A program made the position numbers and the translations under genes. Source: Chrysaora quinquecirrha (taxonomy: Eukaryota; Cnidaria; Scyphozoa; Semaeostomeae; Pelagiidae). From it: a stretch of DNA of 64,000 nucleotides. The stretch spans positions 10,112,152-10,176,151 of the forward strand of contig JACTAT010000032.1 in NCBI GenBank assembly GCA_014526335.1, written 5' to 3'. The notes beneath the pieces were generated by a model. The model was not told the origin of the DNA and made no database searches. It saw only the letters and a list, made by a program, of their open reading frames with translations. This document shows positions 1 through 11,656 of the stretch, piece after piece (position 1 is the first letter of the stretch; every line of letters begins with the position of its first letter).

Positions 1-299
1 CCAATTAGGCGTGGCCAACACGGTAGATAAGGCAAGTTTTGCCAGTAAGTATGGCAAAGGGATGTAAAGTAGGAATTTCTGTGCATTTGTAAGCAAGAAG
101 TTACATTACAGCCATTGCTTATCAAAGAAGTTACATAACAGCCATTATTTACCGCATAAAAGGATGTAATTCATTAGCCCAAGAGTGGGCGTGGTCTTTT
201 TCTAGGGAGGCGTGGTCAAAAATGGAAGACTTTTAAAATATCTTCATACAAGGAAGTCAAGCAACATGAAATAAAAAATCAATTTTAACACGAAAAACC
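1..299. other. Left edge, no gene seen
   Basis: No coding signal is visible. A 21-base unit (AGAAGTTACATTACAGCC and onward) occurs near 97 and again near 126 with one mismatch, giving a short direct repeat. The segment lies beyond the 3' end of the minus-strand LINE fragment that begins at about 300. Confidence 0.4.
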
Positions 300-1560
300 A
301 TCGGGAAAACGCAAGGGACTGCACTACTAGGTCATCAGCATAAAGAAGGGAATGTATTTTGTCACCATTCAAAGGTACCCCAGTGCAAGAATCTTAAATT
401 AGAATATTCAAGTCGTTTAAAAAAAGAGCGAAAAGTATTGGGCTTAAGACACACCCTTGTCTTACGCCTTGAGAGCATGGAAATAAATCAGTTAGACTAT
501 CCTCACTCCTAACACACGATTTGACATTTAAATACAAAGAAGCTATAATATCTGGAAATTTACCCTTAATACCGTAGTTGACAAGTTTATGCAATAATTC
601 TTTGTGATTTACCTAGTCAAACACTTTTCTGAAGTCAATGAAACACAAATATAGTGTACCTTTACGCTGGAATGTGTATTCGATTATGGAGCGCAAAGTA
701 TGAATATGATCAGAAGTTTGATGCCCTTTCCTTTTTGCAAGAATGTGAAGCTGATTGACTACCCTCTTTATCCTATCTAAAAGTGTACCAAGAAACATTT
801 TTCCGAAAAAGCATAATAAAGTAATGCCCCTGTAATTATCGAAATTTTTGTCACCTCCTTTATATAAAAGAACGACAATGCCTACTGACCATTCCTCTAA
901 AATAGACCAGATATCAGAATTTTATTGAAGAGTTTTACAAAAACAGAAACGAATTTTCTATTTCAGCATCTCGAGTTCAGCATATCAGGCCAGCCGCTTT
1001 ACCAGATTTTAATTTTCTTAACATGTTAACAACTTCTTCGAAGTTAAGAGGCAAATTAAACAATCATCTATTGAAGAAAGTGCAAAATCATCAAGATAAG
1101 GTATAAGTTGATTTTCATTCATAAAAACAGTAGTACTGGCAACTGAATCAATGGTGGTGGTGTTTTTATTTGAAGTAGTTGAATAGTTCAGTATTAGAAA
1201 AATCAAGGTTATTTTGTTTCTTTCTGTTACTGAGTTTATTCCGAAAATCGTTAGGAGAGTCAGCCTTCAGTGCCAAAAGATTATCCTTTTCAGTATTCAA
1301 GTATGAAATACACTTTTGTTTTAGAAGTTTTTGCACTGCCTGCGTTCAGAAAAATAGGCGTTTCTTGCCTCGTCTACCCTTGCACTAGTTTCACACAGAG
1401 AGATTTTAATTATATTCTTGTAGCATTTTCTAGCCTTGTTTAATCTTTTCTTATAATTTTTAAATTCTGTGTCAAACCAAGCACAGACTGAATTAGTTTT
1501 CTTTTTATGGTCAGAAATTATTGGTTTTGAGGAAGGATTTTGATTTGCGATTCAAATTAG
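300..1560 (-). mobile_element. Dead non-LTR (LINE) reverse transcriptase fragment
   Basis: Read on the minus strand, broken frames spell consecutive reverse transcriptase blocks of a LINE. Near 1480-1400 is the linker FDTEFKNYKKRLNKARK. Near 900 is EEWSVGIVVLLYKGGD, followed by NYRGITLL. At about 620 is FIDFRKVFD, the first catalytic block, with V in place of the usual A. At about 480-420 is GVRQGCVLSPILFALF. At 342-328 is the catalytic YADDL. Stops and frame changes separate these blocks, and the sequence after YADDL is lost near 300, so the copy cannot make an active enzyme. The block order is typical of CR1/L2/Jockey-like elements, but I cannot settle the clade by eye. Confidence 0.85.
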
Positions 1561-2822
1561 TTTTTGTCCAAGCAAACTGAATGTGGTTTCAACTAATTTA
1601 TTATCATTATCAAGCTCAGTTTCATTTCAACTTAAAAACTCAGAAACATCGTCACTGTTACATTCAAACTGTACAAGATCTGGGAATGTTCTCTCCATGA
1701 AATTTTTTCTATATATATTTATATATATATTTGTTTTTCTAAAGTTAGCAGTCTGCAGTTATTCAATATTTAATGAAGGACAATATAATCTTTGCTTAAA
1801 TCAACTAAAGTAATTAAAAGGCAACATACCAAACATCTATTTGTTGGCAAATTTTTTTCTACACCTGGGAACGGTCCTGAGATCCATGAAGGGCGTCATT
1901 GAAACAAGAAACAAGATACGGAATAATGCACATCTCATTAAACGGTGAAGGTAACTGCAAATTTCCACCGAAGATGGAAATGCAAGACAACCAGTCTATG
2001 AATGTTCTCAAGGAATCGTCAGTCATGAATTGAAGTTTATAAAGAACGAATGATGAATGCGTGCGATATTTGTGTTTGTCTTAAGGAAAAAGTGTGGATC
2101 TATTTTTCTACGAGAGAACTAATATTGTTTGATGCGCAAAGGAAATTTTTCACCTCCTAAAAAATTGGTGCCCTTTCACCCTTTTTCCCCCGTAGTGAAG
2201 ATTCCTTAAAAAATGCTATGGCAGAAACAGTCACATAGGGAAAAATCGAATGGGTATGACGATTGCTTGCTTAAAGGAATACAGATTTTGATAAAAGATA
2301 TTACCCTTTTCCACTTCATAGAAATCACGCTGCCCTTTTTATGATATGCGATAAATTTTTCTCATTCTGATAATATAGCATCTGTAATCTTTCATAGAAA
2401 TCTGCAGTGGATCAGAATCGAGTTTGAAATCATTCACTTTGCCATAAACTGGTTTACTTTTCGTAGCTGCAGAAATCTTGGATAAACTATAAAGTCATTG
2501 ATTATTGATAATTATGATATCAGAATGTTAGGATTCACTTTACGTTAACGATTGAAAAAATTTTGTCAATAGTCAGGACGTAAAACATCTTTGCTCAACC
2601 TAAATAGCAAACAAGACTCATTTATGGATGATCGAAATAATGAATCGTCATATTATGTATATCGCATCTCCTTCCTGATGAGGTCACATGAGAAACGTAC
2701 ACGCGCCTGAAAGGCCATTTATGTGTTTATCCTATATGTTATCGAATAAAACGACAGCCAATGGGAATTTAGAGGTCATTATAAAGTACAGAAAGTAAAA
2801 AACATTCAGAAACTCATATTAC
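1561..2822. other. Intergenic, A+T-rich, nothing recognised
   Basis: This stretch has short chance open frames in all directions and a TATATATTTATATATATA run near 1712. I see no motif, repeat structure or splice-framed coding signal. The 5' part of the neighbouring minus-strand LINE may extend a little into its left end. Confidence 0.4.
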
Positions 2823-2827
2823 GAGTC

Positions 2828-3067
2828 TTGTTGTACGCTTTAAGAACAATTTATTGCGAATTAGCTAAAGAATTGCGGACTTTGAATGAGCAAAAACAAT
2901 TGATTGACAGTGATAAATTTCAACTATTATATAAATCTTTGGATCTGCTCTTTGATGAATGGAAGCTATTTAGTTTGAAAGGTCGTTTGAGAAATGCAAA
3001 TATTCCTGGTGAACAGAAAAATCCTTTATCGTTACCTTGCGGAAGTCTCGTGAATAAATTGATCTAG
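2828..3067 (+). CDS. Unassigned open frame, possible exon
   Basis: This frame of 79 residues is preceded by more open codons and ends in TAG. It has a charged, helix-like composition (for example ELAKELRTLNEQKQLIDSDK) and even codon use, more like real coding sequence than the low-complexity frames nearby. There is no good upstream ATG: the frame opens on a TTG. It would therefore have to be a last exon of something to the left, entering through an acceptor such as ..ACGAG near 2824, or chance. No partner exon was found and I do not recognise the protein. Confidence 0.2.
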   Translation: MLYALRTIYCELAKELRTLNEQKQLIDSDKFQLLYKSLDLLFDEWKLFSLKGRLRNANIPGEQKNPLSLPCGSLVNKLI

Positions 3068-3376
3068 GCACGACTAAATGCAATTTATTCGGTTTAATAT
3101 GTGACAAGGGCTGGTGCGTTGAAAAACCTGTAACTGTTTTAAGCATATTTAAACGAAAAACAGCTAACAGTTAAATATTTTGTGCAGCAAGTGCAGCAGA
3201 TGATGATGACACAGCACAGAAAGCCAACCATTTATGAAAGGAAAGTGACTTAGTTTTACAAAATCCTGCCACATTTTTTCATTTTAGAGGTTGCTGACTA
3301 ATTTTTCATGATTTCGTCCACCGATTTATGATGATTGTCAGCATCGTGATGATACTTTTGATAAATTACTTTCATA

Positions 3377-3665
3377 TTGATGATGATGATGATGATGATA
3401 ATGATGGGTATGATGATGATACTGATAATCATGACCATGGTTCTGATCATCATGATTATGGTGATGAAAATGATTTCTTGATCGATTGACGATGATGATT
3501 ATGATGATGACGAAAACGATGAAGTTGATGGTGGTCATGACCGTGGCAGAGTTGGTGATGATGATACTGTTGGTGAAGATAATAGTGATGATGAAAATGA
3601 TAATGATAATTATGATTTTACCATTATTGTTAATGATGATGACGATAATGAAGAAGAAAATGATG
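3377..3665. repeat. GAT/GAT-like microsatellite
   Basis: Imperfect GATGATGAT and related trinucleotide and hexanucleotide runs extend over almost 300 bases. They produce a His-rich frame on one strand and a Met/Ile-rich frame on the other. Both follow from the repeat and should not be read as proteins. Confidence 0.85.
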
Positions 3666-3699
3666 AAGCATATTTTGTAACTCTTAAATCTCTATCGAA

Positions 3700-4735
3700 T
3701 TCAATATAACAGCTGACTGTAAAATTTTTGCTTCAATAACACTTTACAGTTCAGAAATGTGTCCCTTATCAGTTAACATTAAAACCCAATTGAATCCTCA
3801 TGGTGGCAACACAGGGCTGAGGGACTTTTTTTGCATAGCCCATTTCTATTGCTTCCATGCAGTTATCGCCTTCCCTGAAACAAATATTAATATGGGATAT
3901 GCATGAGAAAACTGCGCATTGTGGAGTACTAGTTACTATAAATTTTACTTTCAATAAATTTTACTCTTTTTTACTTCGAATATATTTGGAATATTAATAG
4001 TTTAAGAGGTTCTAAGGTTCTAAATCGTGTTGTTCTCGTGGTAACCCTTTGATACAACAATCTGTTGCTACCAAGCCAAATGCTTCCGAGATTGACAATC
4101 TCTAAAAACAATTAAATATATCAAGCAGGGCCAATGAAGCAGATTTGAATGTGCGGAGGGCTATGAAATTGCGAACGAAGTGAGCCTGTAACTAAACTTG
4201 GGTGCAGGGAACGTAGACCGCCCTCTGGTGGGTACGGGCCAGAGCCAAGTTCTACTTGAACTTTGTTGTACATAAGTTCTACTGTTTATAGTGAGGGTGA
4301 AGAATGTCGCCTACTCAAGCTTCTCCATAACCTCTAGCATCAGTTATTTCAAGGCAAGAGAAATACCTTTCCTTGGCCTTTCCTTGACCAAAAGCCTAAC
4401 ATGGGTCCTCAACTACGGGGGCAATTTCATCTCACTACAGGGAAAATCATGGGGCCTGCGGGGGCAAATTCCCCTGTAGTCACAATGTTTAAAATGCTCT
4501 GGTCACTTTCTGCCTACTTGCTGTCGTCCTTTTATCCTAACGCGTGGAAGTTTTTAGATTGTTGTGACATTCGTCTTTTTTGTCAAGCAACTGGTAATTA
4601 TTCGTATTTGAAGTCAAAATATTTCACTAAATAAAGCTTTCATTTCAAACATATTGCCAACTAAAACTAATTGTTTGTTAATTCTACTTATCATTTGATA
4701 AGAAAATAGCAACGCTGTAGCAATGTCCGAAGGAC
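3700..4735. other. Intergenic, nothing recognised
   Basis: No gene, RNA or clear repeat is visible. Two overlapping short open frames between 4291 and 4634 have no family resemblance and no splice support. Confidence 0.35.
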
Positions 4736-4830
4736 GCTGATGATGATGATAATAATGATGAAGATCATGTTAATAATGACGAAGATGACGAAGAAGAAGA
4801 CAACGATGATGAGAATGATGATTATGTTGA
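4736..4830. repeat. GAT/GAA-type microsatellite
   Basis: Runs of TGATGATGATAATAATGATG pass into GAAGATGACGAAGAAG. This is the second of three similar simple-repeat tracts in the left flank. Confidence 0.8.
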
Positions 4831-5170
4831 TGGCGATGAGGAAAACCTCTCTAAATTCGTACTTTTTTTCACGTTCTCGAACATGAAAAAAACTTGAAAT
4901 AACTAGTACTAAATTTGAGCCCAAAATGATCTTTTTCCTCTTTTCGCATTAACTTTAGATATGGGATTTATGCATATATAGGTGTCAGGCTGTCTTTTCT
5001 GACCCGAAAAAGCTGTTGCTAAGCTGATCGAAGCTCGGCGGCCATTGTCGAAACTTGAGACAGAAAAAGTGGGAGTAATAGATCAGCCAATCACAGCTTT
5101 TGATTTGGGCCGTTCTGCAATCTGATTGGATATGCCAAAAAGTTGGCATATCAGCTCGACTTTTTGACTA

Positions 5171-5547
5171 GACTGATTACATTCCTCCCACTCTTTCTGA
5201 AACAGCTCATAACAACTACAACAACATAATCGCTGTTTCCTCAGAGTGGGACTTAGACTGATTACATTCCTCCCACTCTTTCGGAAACAGCTCATAACAA
5301 CTACAACAACATAATCGCTGTTTCCTCAGAGTGGGACTCATAATCTAAAAGTCAAAAGTCGGCCTGATATGCCAACTTTTGACTGTTTGTTTATGAGTCG
5401 TAGTTGAAGCGGGGTGGTGGGGTGGTGGGGTGGAGGAGCGTAGACTACGACGAATGTAATAAGTCTAGATTATGAGTCCCACTCTGAGGAAACAGCGATT
5501 ATGTTGTTGTAGTTGTTATGAGCTGTTTCCGAAAGAGTGGGAGGAAT
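5171..5547. repeat. 85-base tandem repeat with an inverted third copy
   Basis: A unit starting GACTGATTACATTCCTCCCA occurs at 5171-5255 and again at 5256-5340, almost identical. The reverse complement of the second unit lies at 5466-5547 (AGATTATGAGTCCCACTCTG...). The inverted arms (5266-5346 and 5466-5547) are nearly perfect over about 80 bases around a 120-base spacer, so the DNA could form a long hairpin. The spacer carries ATGAGTCGTAGTT and, inverted, ACTACGAC, a motif shared with repeats at 37461, 38853 and 57643. Confidence 0.85.
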
Positions 5548-5559
5548 GCGTTGAAGACG

Positions 5560-5712
5560 ACAATGATGATCACCGTCTTCAACATGATTATCATCTTCTT
5601 CAACAATGATGATCATGTTGAAGACAGTGACTGGTGATGGTGATGGTGATGATGATGATGATGATCCATTATGATGATGATGCGAATGATGACAATGATG
5701 ATCAGGTGAACT
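5560..5712. repeat. GAT-type microsatellite
   Basis: Imperfect ATGATGATGATG tracts with interspersed GTTGAAGA units. The His-rich minus-strand frame here is a by-product of the repeat. Confidence 0.8.
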
Positions 5713-7473
5713 TTTCCTGGAAGAATCCCAAACCTTTGAATCGAAAATATAAGATCTGTAGTTACGTATACTGTACTAATAAATTCGAACTCATGGGTTA
5801 AACTGTGTATGTAACAAATAAATCCGTTCAGTGCACCGAAACCTGTAATCTTCTTTTCAAATGATGAATTAAATTTTAGAACCTTCAAAAGCTATCATAA
5901 GAATTCGCATACTATGCAGATGACTATATTCGATCATTAGTAGCACTTAGAAGAATTGATTGCCAACTTTGAGTCATTCATTTTCAGATGATTCTCGAAG
6001 CCGCAAACTGTTTTGAAAAAAATTCTTCTGTCTAACTTGGCAACAATTTCTACTGCGCCAAAATCTCCTCCTCTCTTCACACGAAAATATCTTACACCTG
6101 AGACGACTTCTAGAAACTTCTGACAATAAACAACCCAATCAAAATTGTATGAAAATATTTAAAAATAAAAAATCAAATCAAATTAGATTCGAGCAACATT
6201 TTGCAATATTGTAGTCAAACCTTTTTTGAAGCCCGACCGAGCCGGCTTTTGCGAGAAAATCTTGGTGTCAAATTTTTAGTTTCCTTCATCTTGGATTGAG
6301 CTCGCAACCCTTAGCGCAAGAAACAAGCGCATTATTCCACTGCGCTACAATAACAGTTGATACTAATTGATGTTTTTGGCAAGCAATTGCATTTTGTTAA
6401 TTATGCCCACTAACGACAACACTTAACGGCGATTTCAAAGTTTAATTCCTATCATTTATGGTTTATCTTTTGTTACGCGGTTTGGCAGCAAAAAGCGTCT
6501 ATATGCCTATTTATTTTCTATGCCTACATGCGTTCCACGACACCCTCTTAATATGTCCTCCGGACATAAAAACGACAACTTTTTATCTGAAAAACTGTTC
6601 ATCTTCAGTTGCTCATAGCTAAAAATCAAGTGGTATTTTCATACTCCTGTTCGTTTTTCTTTTGTACGTTCTTTTTACTGAAATATTACTGATTATAATG
6701 ATCATTTTGTTTCCTTAAGTGTTTTTCGAATCATCTTTATTGCACATTGTATAACTATTCGAAGCTTTGGCTTCTTTAAACACCTACAAATCTATCAATT
6801 ATTAAACACTTTCTTTTCTTTTCTAGCTGTTGTAGCATTCTATCTGCACTCGTTTTAAAAAACTTCGAAGCAGGCCTCTTTTCAGACGAATGGGAATATC
6901 CCTGTGCAATTTAGGCTGCTTCATAATATTCTGATAATTCGTCCTCAAAAATGGAGGAATATTGGTATGTTAGTGCGATGAATGCGTACACTTATCTTTT
7001 AAATAAGCAAGCGCTCAATAAGCAACTAGGGCTGAACTGACCCTAACATTAAGCAACTTGAGGGCTCAACTGAATTCTGTAAGCAACTAAGAAGTCAAAC
7101 AACCAAGCTTACACGCTTTCTTGTTGTTAGGAAATTGTTTGTTTAGCATGTTGAAGTTCTTTAGCTAGCGTTTTTCCACTTACTGTCACCCAAAAGTCGT
7201 GTTATAGGCCCTACAGTTGACGATTTTGACTCGCAAAGTCAGGGGTAGTTGTTAGGTAAAAAAGGCTAAGCAACTTTTAAGCAACTTTGAGGGCTGAAAT
7301 GTCTAAAATTTTAAGCAATTTTGAGGGCTGGACAAAAGTCAAGCTGCTTATTAAAAAAATAAGTGTACTCGATGATCCATTATAGGCACAACAGTTGTGC
7401 CCCAAAGCTACCATTTATTATCCGATTATTATATTGATATTATATTCTATATTATTGGATTCGCTATATTATT
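5713..7473. other. Intergenic, one tRNA-like relic
   Basis: Apart from the tRNA-like segment at 6290-6352 there is no recognisable gene. Around 7010-7330 the words AAGCAACT and GAGGGCTGA recur (near 7014, 7053, 7082, 7267, 7281 and 7312), a loose direct-repeat cluster of unknown origin. Confidence 0.35.
6290..6352 (-). pseudogene. tRNA-like sequence (SINE head or tRNA relic)
   Basis: On the minus strand, GTAGCGCAGTGG (6348-6337) resembles an internal A box and GGTTGCGAGCTCAATCC (6309-6293) resembles a B box with extra bases. They stand at tRNA-like spacing. The cloverleaf looks degraded, so a tRNA-derived SINE head or a dead tRNA is more likely than a working tRNA gene. Confidence 0.4.
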
Positions 7474-8055
7474 TTAACAGAGCATAGATTCTATGGATGA
7501 TTCCAAACAACATTGGACAATCTGATTGCCACATTGATTAGTTATGCACCATCCTGATATATCAGTACATCGACAACGCTCAATTTCACAGTATCGGTGC
7601 AATGCTAAAACATGGGTCTCTTGTCTTCTGGCAACAGTTCTATTTTTAAAACATGTATCGAAAATGCTATCTTGACATCTTTTGCTGTTTGTTATTATTT
7701 TCCAGTTTTCCCCATAATTGTCGTCGTCACAGTAAAAGCATTTCATTTTGAATGTCATGTATGGCTCTGGAAAGTAAAGAGTGTCACTAAATTGATATCA
7801 TATTGACTAAGTAGAAGTATCTTTTAATAATCTTAGCAGATGGGAATTTTGTCTGTTCTTTTACAGTCTCCCTGGCGTTGTTATATTGGTATGAACGGAA
7901 ACAAGTGTAATTTATAAATGTTGAAATCATCTTACCATGTCCCCTTTGATCTTTTACAACTAGTGAAGAAGGGATGTCAGTCAATAAATCCACTCTTGTC
8001 GTTGTCATTGAAAATGCCTCTCTTAGTGATGTAATGTATTTTGCAAGTAACGAAC
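7474..8055 (-). CDS. Possible two-exon cysteine-rich (LU/three-finger-like) protein
   Basis: Two minus-strand segments join in phase. The first, 8055-7936, follows an acceptor TTTTATCCAG and ends at a GTAAGA donor. The second, 7766-7474, follows ACTTTCCAG and ends with TAA. The second exon reads MKCFYCDDD at its start, has about a dozen cysteines, and ends QCCLESSIESMLC before the stop. Paired Cys near the start and a CC...C near the end recall Ly6/uPAR-type or TGF-beta-receptor-type ectodomains, which are secreted or lie on the cell surface. That is a resemblance only. The first coding exon with a signal peptide was not found, and no membrane segment follows. It could still be chance. Confidence 0.35.
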
Positions 8056-9790
8056 CTGGATAAAATGTAATTTGTTACTTATTTTCGGTAAATGCAGACT
8101 AATTCGTAATACATTTCGCGGTCCAAAAAATATAATTTCAGAGGACTGAATGATGGGCAAGCTTTTCACCATACAGTATTAAGTATTTTTTAGATAATAG
8201 AAAGACGATCTCTGTGAAATAATTATTGTAATAAATTTGTGTTAAAATACCTGATATAAGCATTACAGAGAAACAAATTAAATATTTTTGATAATTTCTT
8301 TCATTGTGCATTGTGATTTCAACTCGATTTTACACAATAATATCCGTCATATTTACCAAATTGTGAATGATCAAAAGAACGTGGAGTCACCTGTCTGAGC
8401 GATCACGAAAATCCGTTGCGCTTTCAACTGGTATAATGTACCTGCAGACACCATACTCCATTGGAGAACTGTTCAATTTTACTTGTTAGAACTTTTTATT
8501 TTTGCATGGTAACCAGACCAGTGGTCAATATTTTCTCAATAGTAATGAAATTCCAAAATTTCGATAACAACCGAAACATTTTCGGGCATACTTTTCTCCG
8601 TATTGTGAATCGGTTTCCCAAATTTGGCCGAAGACTTCCCACAGAAGTAACACAGAAAAACACGTGGATATAATTTTCGCAAACTTATATCCCATGAACT
8701 CAACTGTTAAGTGTAAGTTGAATAATCTGATGAAATGAGCGAACTTAAATACACAAATGAAGCGTCTAGCCGAATTGGCAAAGAAGTAAAACAAAGCATT
8801 GTTACAAATATAGAAAAGAATACGCTAAACATGATAAAAACTAAAGGTGCCTAATAAACTGAATAACGAGGAGCCATCGACACATGAGCCATGCTAATAA
8901 GGCGCGCAAGATGCCTTATGACCCGTACACAGAAACTAAATGACGCAAAACAAGCAAAGAAAACCATGGGAAAAACAGAAATGAAAGGGCGCGAACGCGA
9001 ACGCTGCCAACTAGCAAAGCACTGAAAACTAACCGTATGACAGTATGACACTGCGCAGAGTCTGATCGTTAAGCAGGGAATTTTCCATAACAATCTGATT
9101 TTCAACCAAACTTTGAATTTTATGACAAAATCAGACTAAATCGATAGCGTTGATTCCAAATCCGAGATGGGCGCTGTGAAATTTTTAACGGAAATAGGAC
9201 TTTACGATGACGTCATTAAAGTGCCTTTTTGCCTTTTGACTGTAATAACTCTTTACTGGTGCATCAAAAGAGTTTGATAAGGGCAGATATGTATTTTCGT
9301 GACTTAGAGCTTTCTATTGGTATATAATGAGTTCGATTTTACTAAACTTCACCCAAATCTTGACGTCACCACGATGACGTCATCACCGAAAAAAATGTTT
9401 ATTTTGACAACAATTTTTTGTGAAAACTGTACTTAGCGCTATAAATAGTAGAAAAAAGTCATAGTGTCTGTGCTAGCTTATATTAAAAAATTTACCTTGC
9501 TATAGCCTGTTTTCAAAGAATACACCAAAGTTGCTGCTGTTTAGAACACTGATTGTTCAACCATATTACCACAAACCGCCCAGACAAGCCAGACTATTTT
9601 ATTAAATATGAGGTGCTGAAAATAGGCATGACGGATCACTACTTCGATCACTATACGATAGAGATATAGCGCACCTGTTAATTCTGTCACAAATCACAAG
9701 TTGGATCGCCTAAATCAGGCATTTAACCGATTCAAGCCGAGTCATAGCTGAGGGATTTAACAATCAATTTTGTAACTATTGGTCCTAAAT
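8056..9790. other. Intergenic, nothing firm
   Basis: Several overlapping short open frames lie on both strands between 8461 and 9105, none recognisable. A possible upstream exon for the minus-strand cysteine-rich candidate was sought here. The donor-like CTGCAG|GTACAT at about 8442 (minus) was not supported by an open frame of useful length. Confidence 0.3.
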
Positions 9791-9798
9791 TAGCTAGC

Positions 9799-10992
9799 AA
9801 GCTCACCCGGGGTAATGTCTCTGCAGTACAGTGGAGGCTGCGCAGTACAGTGGAGGTTGTTCAGTACAGTGGAGGGATAATATGATGCGCGTGGGGGATA
9901 ACATTGAGTACAGTGGAGGCTGTTCAGTACAGCGGAGGGATAACATCAGTACAGTGGAGGTTATAGCGCCATCGTGCTGCTTTCAGCAAGCTATTTTGTT
10001 GTGTTATTTTATTGACTGAGAAATGAAGGAGGCCTGTTTGATTTAAATAATATAAAGGGTAAAATAAGCAAATAGGAGTATTCACACTAACATACTTGTT
10101 TGTCGTTTTGTATTGTTTATATTTTCCGATATGAAAACGTAGCCCCGCACACAACCGAAAATGCGTGTTAGTGCGTAAGTAAAAAGAGTGATCGAGTTTA
10201 AAAAAGAATGCCACAGGGTCAAGGTAAACAATTCAAGCATTCGAGTTTTTCTTTCTTACTTATCTGAAGTTATGCCAAGAAGAACATAAATGGATGAAGA
10301 ATTTAAATCCTTTTTGCTTAGAGCTCCCTCAAAGAAAAGCAGAAAAGCAGTAGCCCGAAATATCAATTTCGACAGAATAGACAAGTATTTTGTTAACTTA
10401 ACCTTTGATCTTATAGTAATCAAATTCTAACGTTCGGACTTGTTTCTATTGTATTTAATTTTTGGCTAGTTTTTGAATTGACAAATTCAAGATGTTTATT
10501 CTCATTGCGCCATAATGCTCGACAAAGTAGCTTGCTGAAAGCAGCACGATATGGCGCTATAAACTCCAATGATGTTATCTCCCCACAGTACCGAACAGCC
10601 TCCACTGTACTGGTTACCCCTCCATAGTACTGAACAGCCTCTACTGTACTGATGTTATCCCCCCACAAGCATCTTGTTATCTCTCCACTGTACTTATGTT
10701 ATCCATCCACAGTACTGAACAGCCTCCACTGTACTGATGTTATCCCCCCACATGCATCATGTTATCCCTCCACTGTACTGATGTTATCCCTCCGCAGTAC
10801 TGAACAGCCTCAACTGTACTCAATGTTACCCCCCACACGCTTCACGATATCCCTCCACAGTACTGAACAGCCTCTACTGTACTGATGTTATCCCCTCCCC
10901 CACACGCATCATGTTATCCATCCACTGTACTGAACAACCTCCACTGTATTGCACAGCCTCCACTGTACTGCACAGACTACCCCTCGTGAGGC
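9799..10992. mobile_element. Foldback transposon built of GTACAGTGGAGG units
   Basis: The left part (9799-10000) holds repeated CAGTACAGTGGAGG units. The right part (10510-10992) holds many inverted copies (CCTCCACTGTACTG). Deeper inside, AGCGCCATCGTGCTGCTTTC (9965 on) returns inverted near 10558-10520. An 8-base word, TAGCTAGC, flanks both sides (9791-9798 and 10993-11000) and is the likely target-site duplication, though it is largely palindromic. The element has no transposase frame, so it is non-autonomous. The 8-bp duplication would suit a hAT-type transposase. Confidence 0.75.
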
Positions 10993-11516
10993 TAGCTAGC
11001 TGGCAAAATCAAGGCAAGTAATAATAGCCCCACCCCCACTTATGCATATGCACCATATAAGGCAAGACCATCCTTCCAATGATACATAAACTAACGCATA
11101 TAAGACAAAACCATCTTCAAAACGTCAACCCGTCAACCCAAGCATATATGAGAATTATAGCAAATTATGTTCGGTATAAGATCTGATCTTTCGCTTTATT
11201 ATATGCCAAACTTATAAAACTGTGATTCTAGCGGGCTTTTATTGAGTTTTGTGATCGGGTCAACTAATCTAATGTATTCCGGGAATTATATTATGTGCGA
11301 TTACAATCATTATGTAATGATTTCAGGAGTTCTGTTATTGTAACATGAAGTCGTTACCGTTTGAGTTCAACAACCGTTGTTATGTTTTTATTCGTTGTGT
11401 TTGTTGCTAAGTTGAGATGCCTTGCTTGTTGTCTTGGCCTCTGATCTTTTCATCCATCATGGCGTCACCCTATCGAGCTCAAGCCTAGGCCTCTAGATAC
11501 TGAAGTTTCTGCAAAC
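10993..11516 (+). promoter_or_regulatory. 5' flank and probable leader of the CCDC162-type gene
   Basis: The region between the foldback element and the first ATG should contain the promoter and 5' leader. There is an in-frame TGA at 11442-11444 and no in-frame ATG between it and 11517. The start context, GCAAACATGA, has A at -3. No TATA box at a convincing place or other control site can be named. An out-of-frame ATG at 11459 would precede the start if the leader begins upstream of it. Confidence 0.3.
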
Positions 11517-11656
11517 ATGAATAAGATTTACACACTTTCAAGTTCGAAAAAAGTAAGACAGTTGGAAGACGAGCTTGAGAAAGAGCTCAAAGAATTAAAA
11601 AACGAAATTGAAGATTCAAGTTCCCTTTATAATGGCGGAGGAGGAAAAGGATTTAG
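11517..11656 (+). CDS. CCDC162: CCDC162-type gene exon 1 (start codon)
   Basis: The exon begins at ATG 11517, the first in-frame ATG after a TGA at 11442. It encodes 46 residues plus two bases (AG), which join C at 14431 to make Ser. The protein opens [20 protein letters not shown] and continues as a charged heptad-rich helix, ending in a glycine run (GGGGKG). This start matches the conserved N-terminus of the DUF4549 family as I remember it. The donor, AG|GTTTGT, is weaker than average. Confidence 0.85.

Noticed and set aside
3338..3680. His-rich and Met-rich open frames
   Set aside because: They are translations of a GAT-type simple repeat.
6290..6352. A working tRNA gene
   Set aside because: The A-box and B-box words are present, but the stems do not pair well and the B box is interrupted, so a SINE or relic is more likely.
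11340..11516. An X-box (RFX) site in the leader, suggested by GTTGCTAAG near 11403
   Set aside because: Only one half-site is recognisable; the second half does not match, so a cilia-type promoter cannot be claimed.
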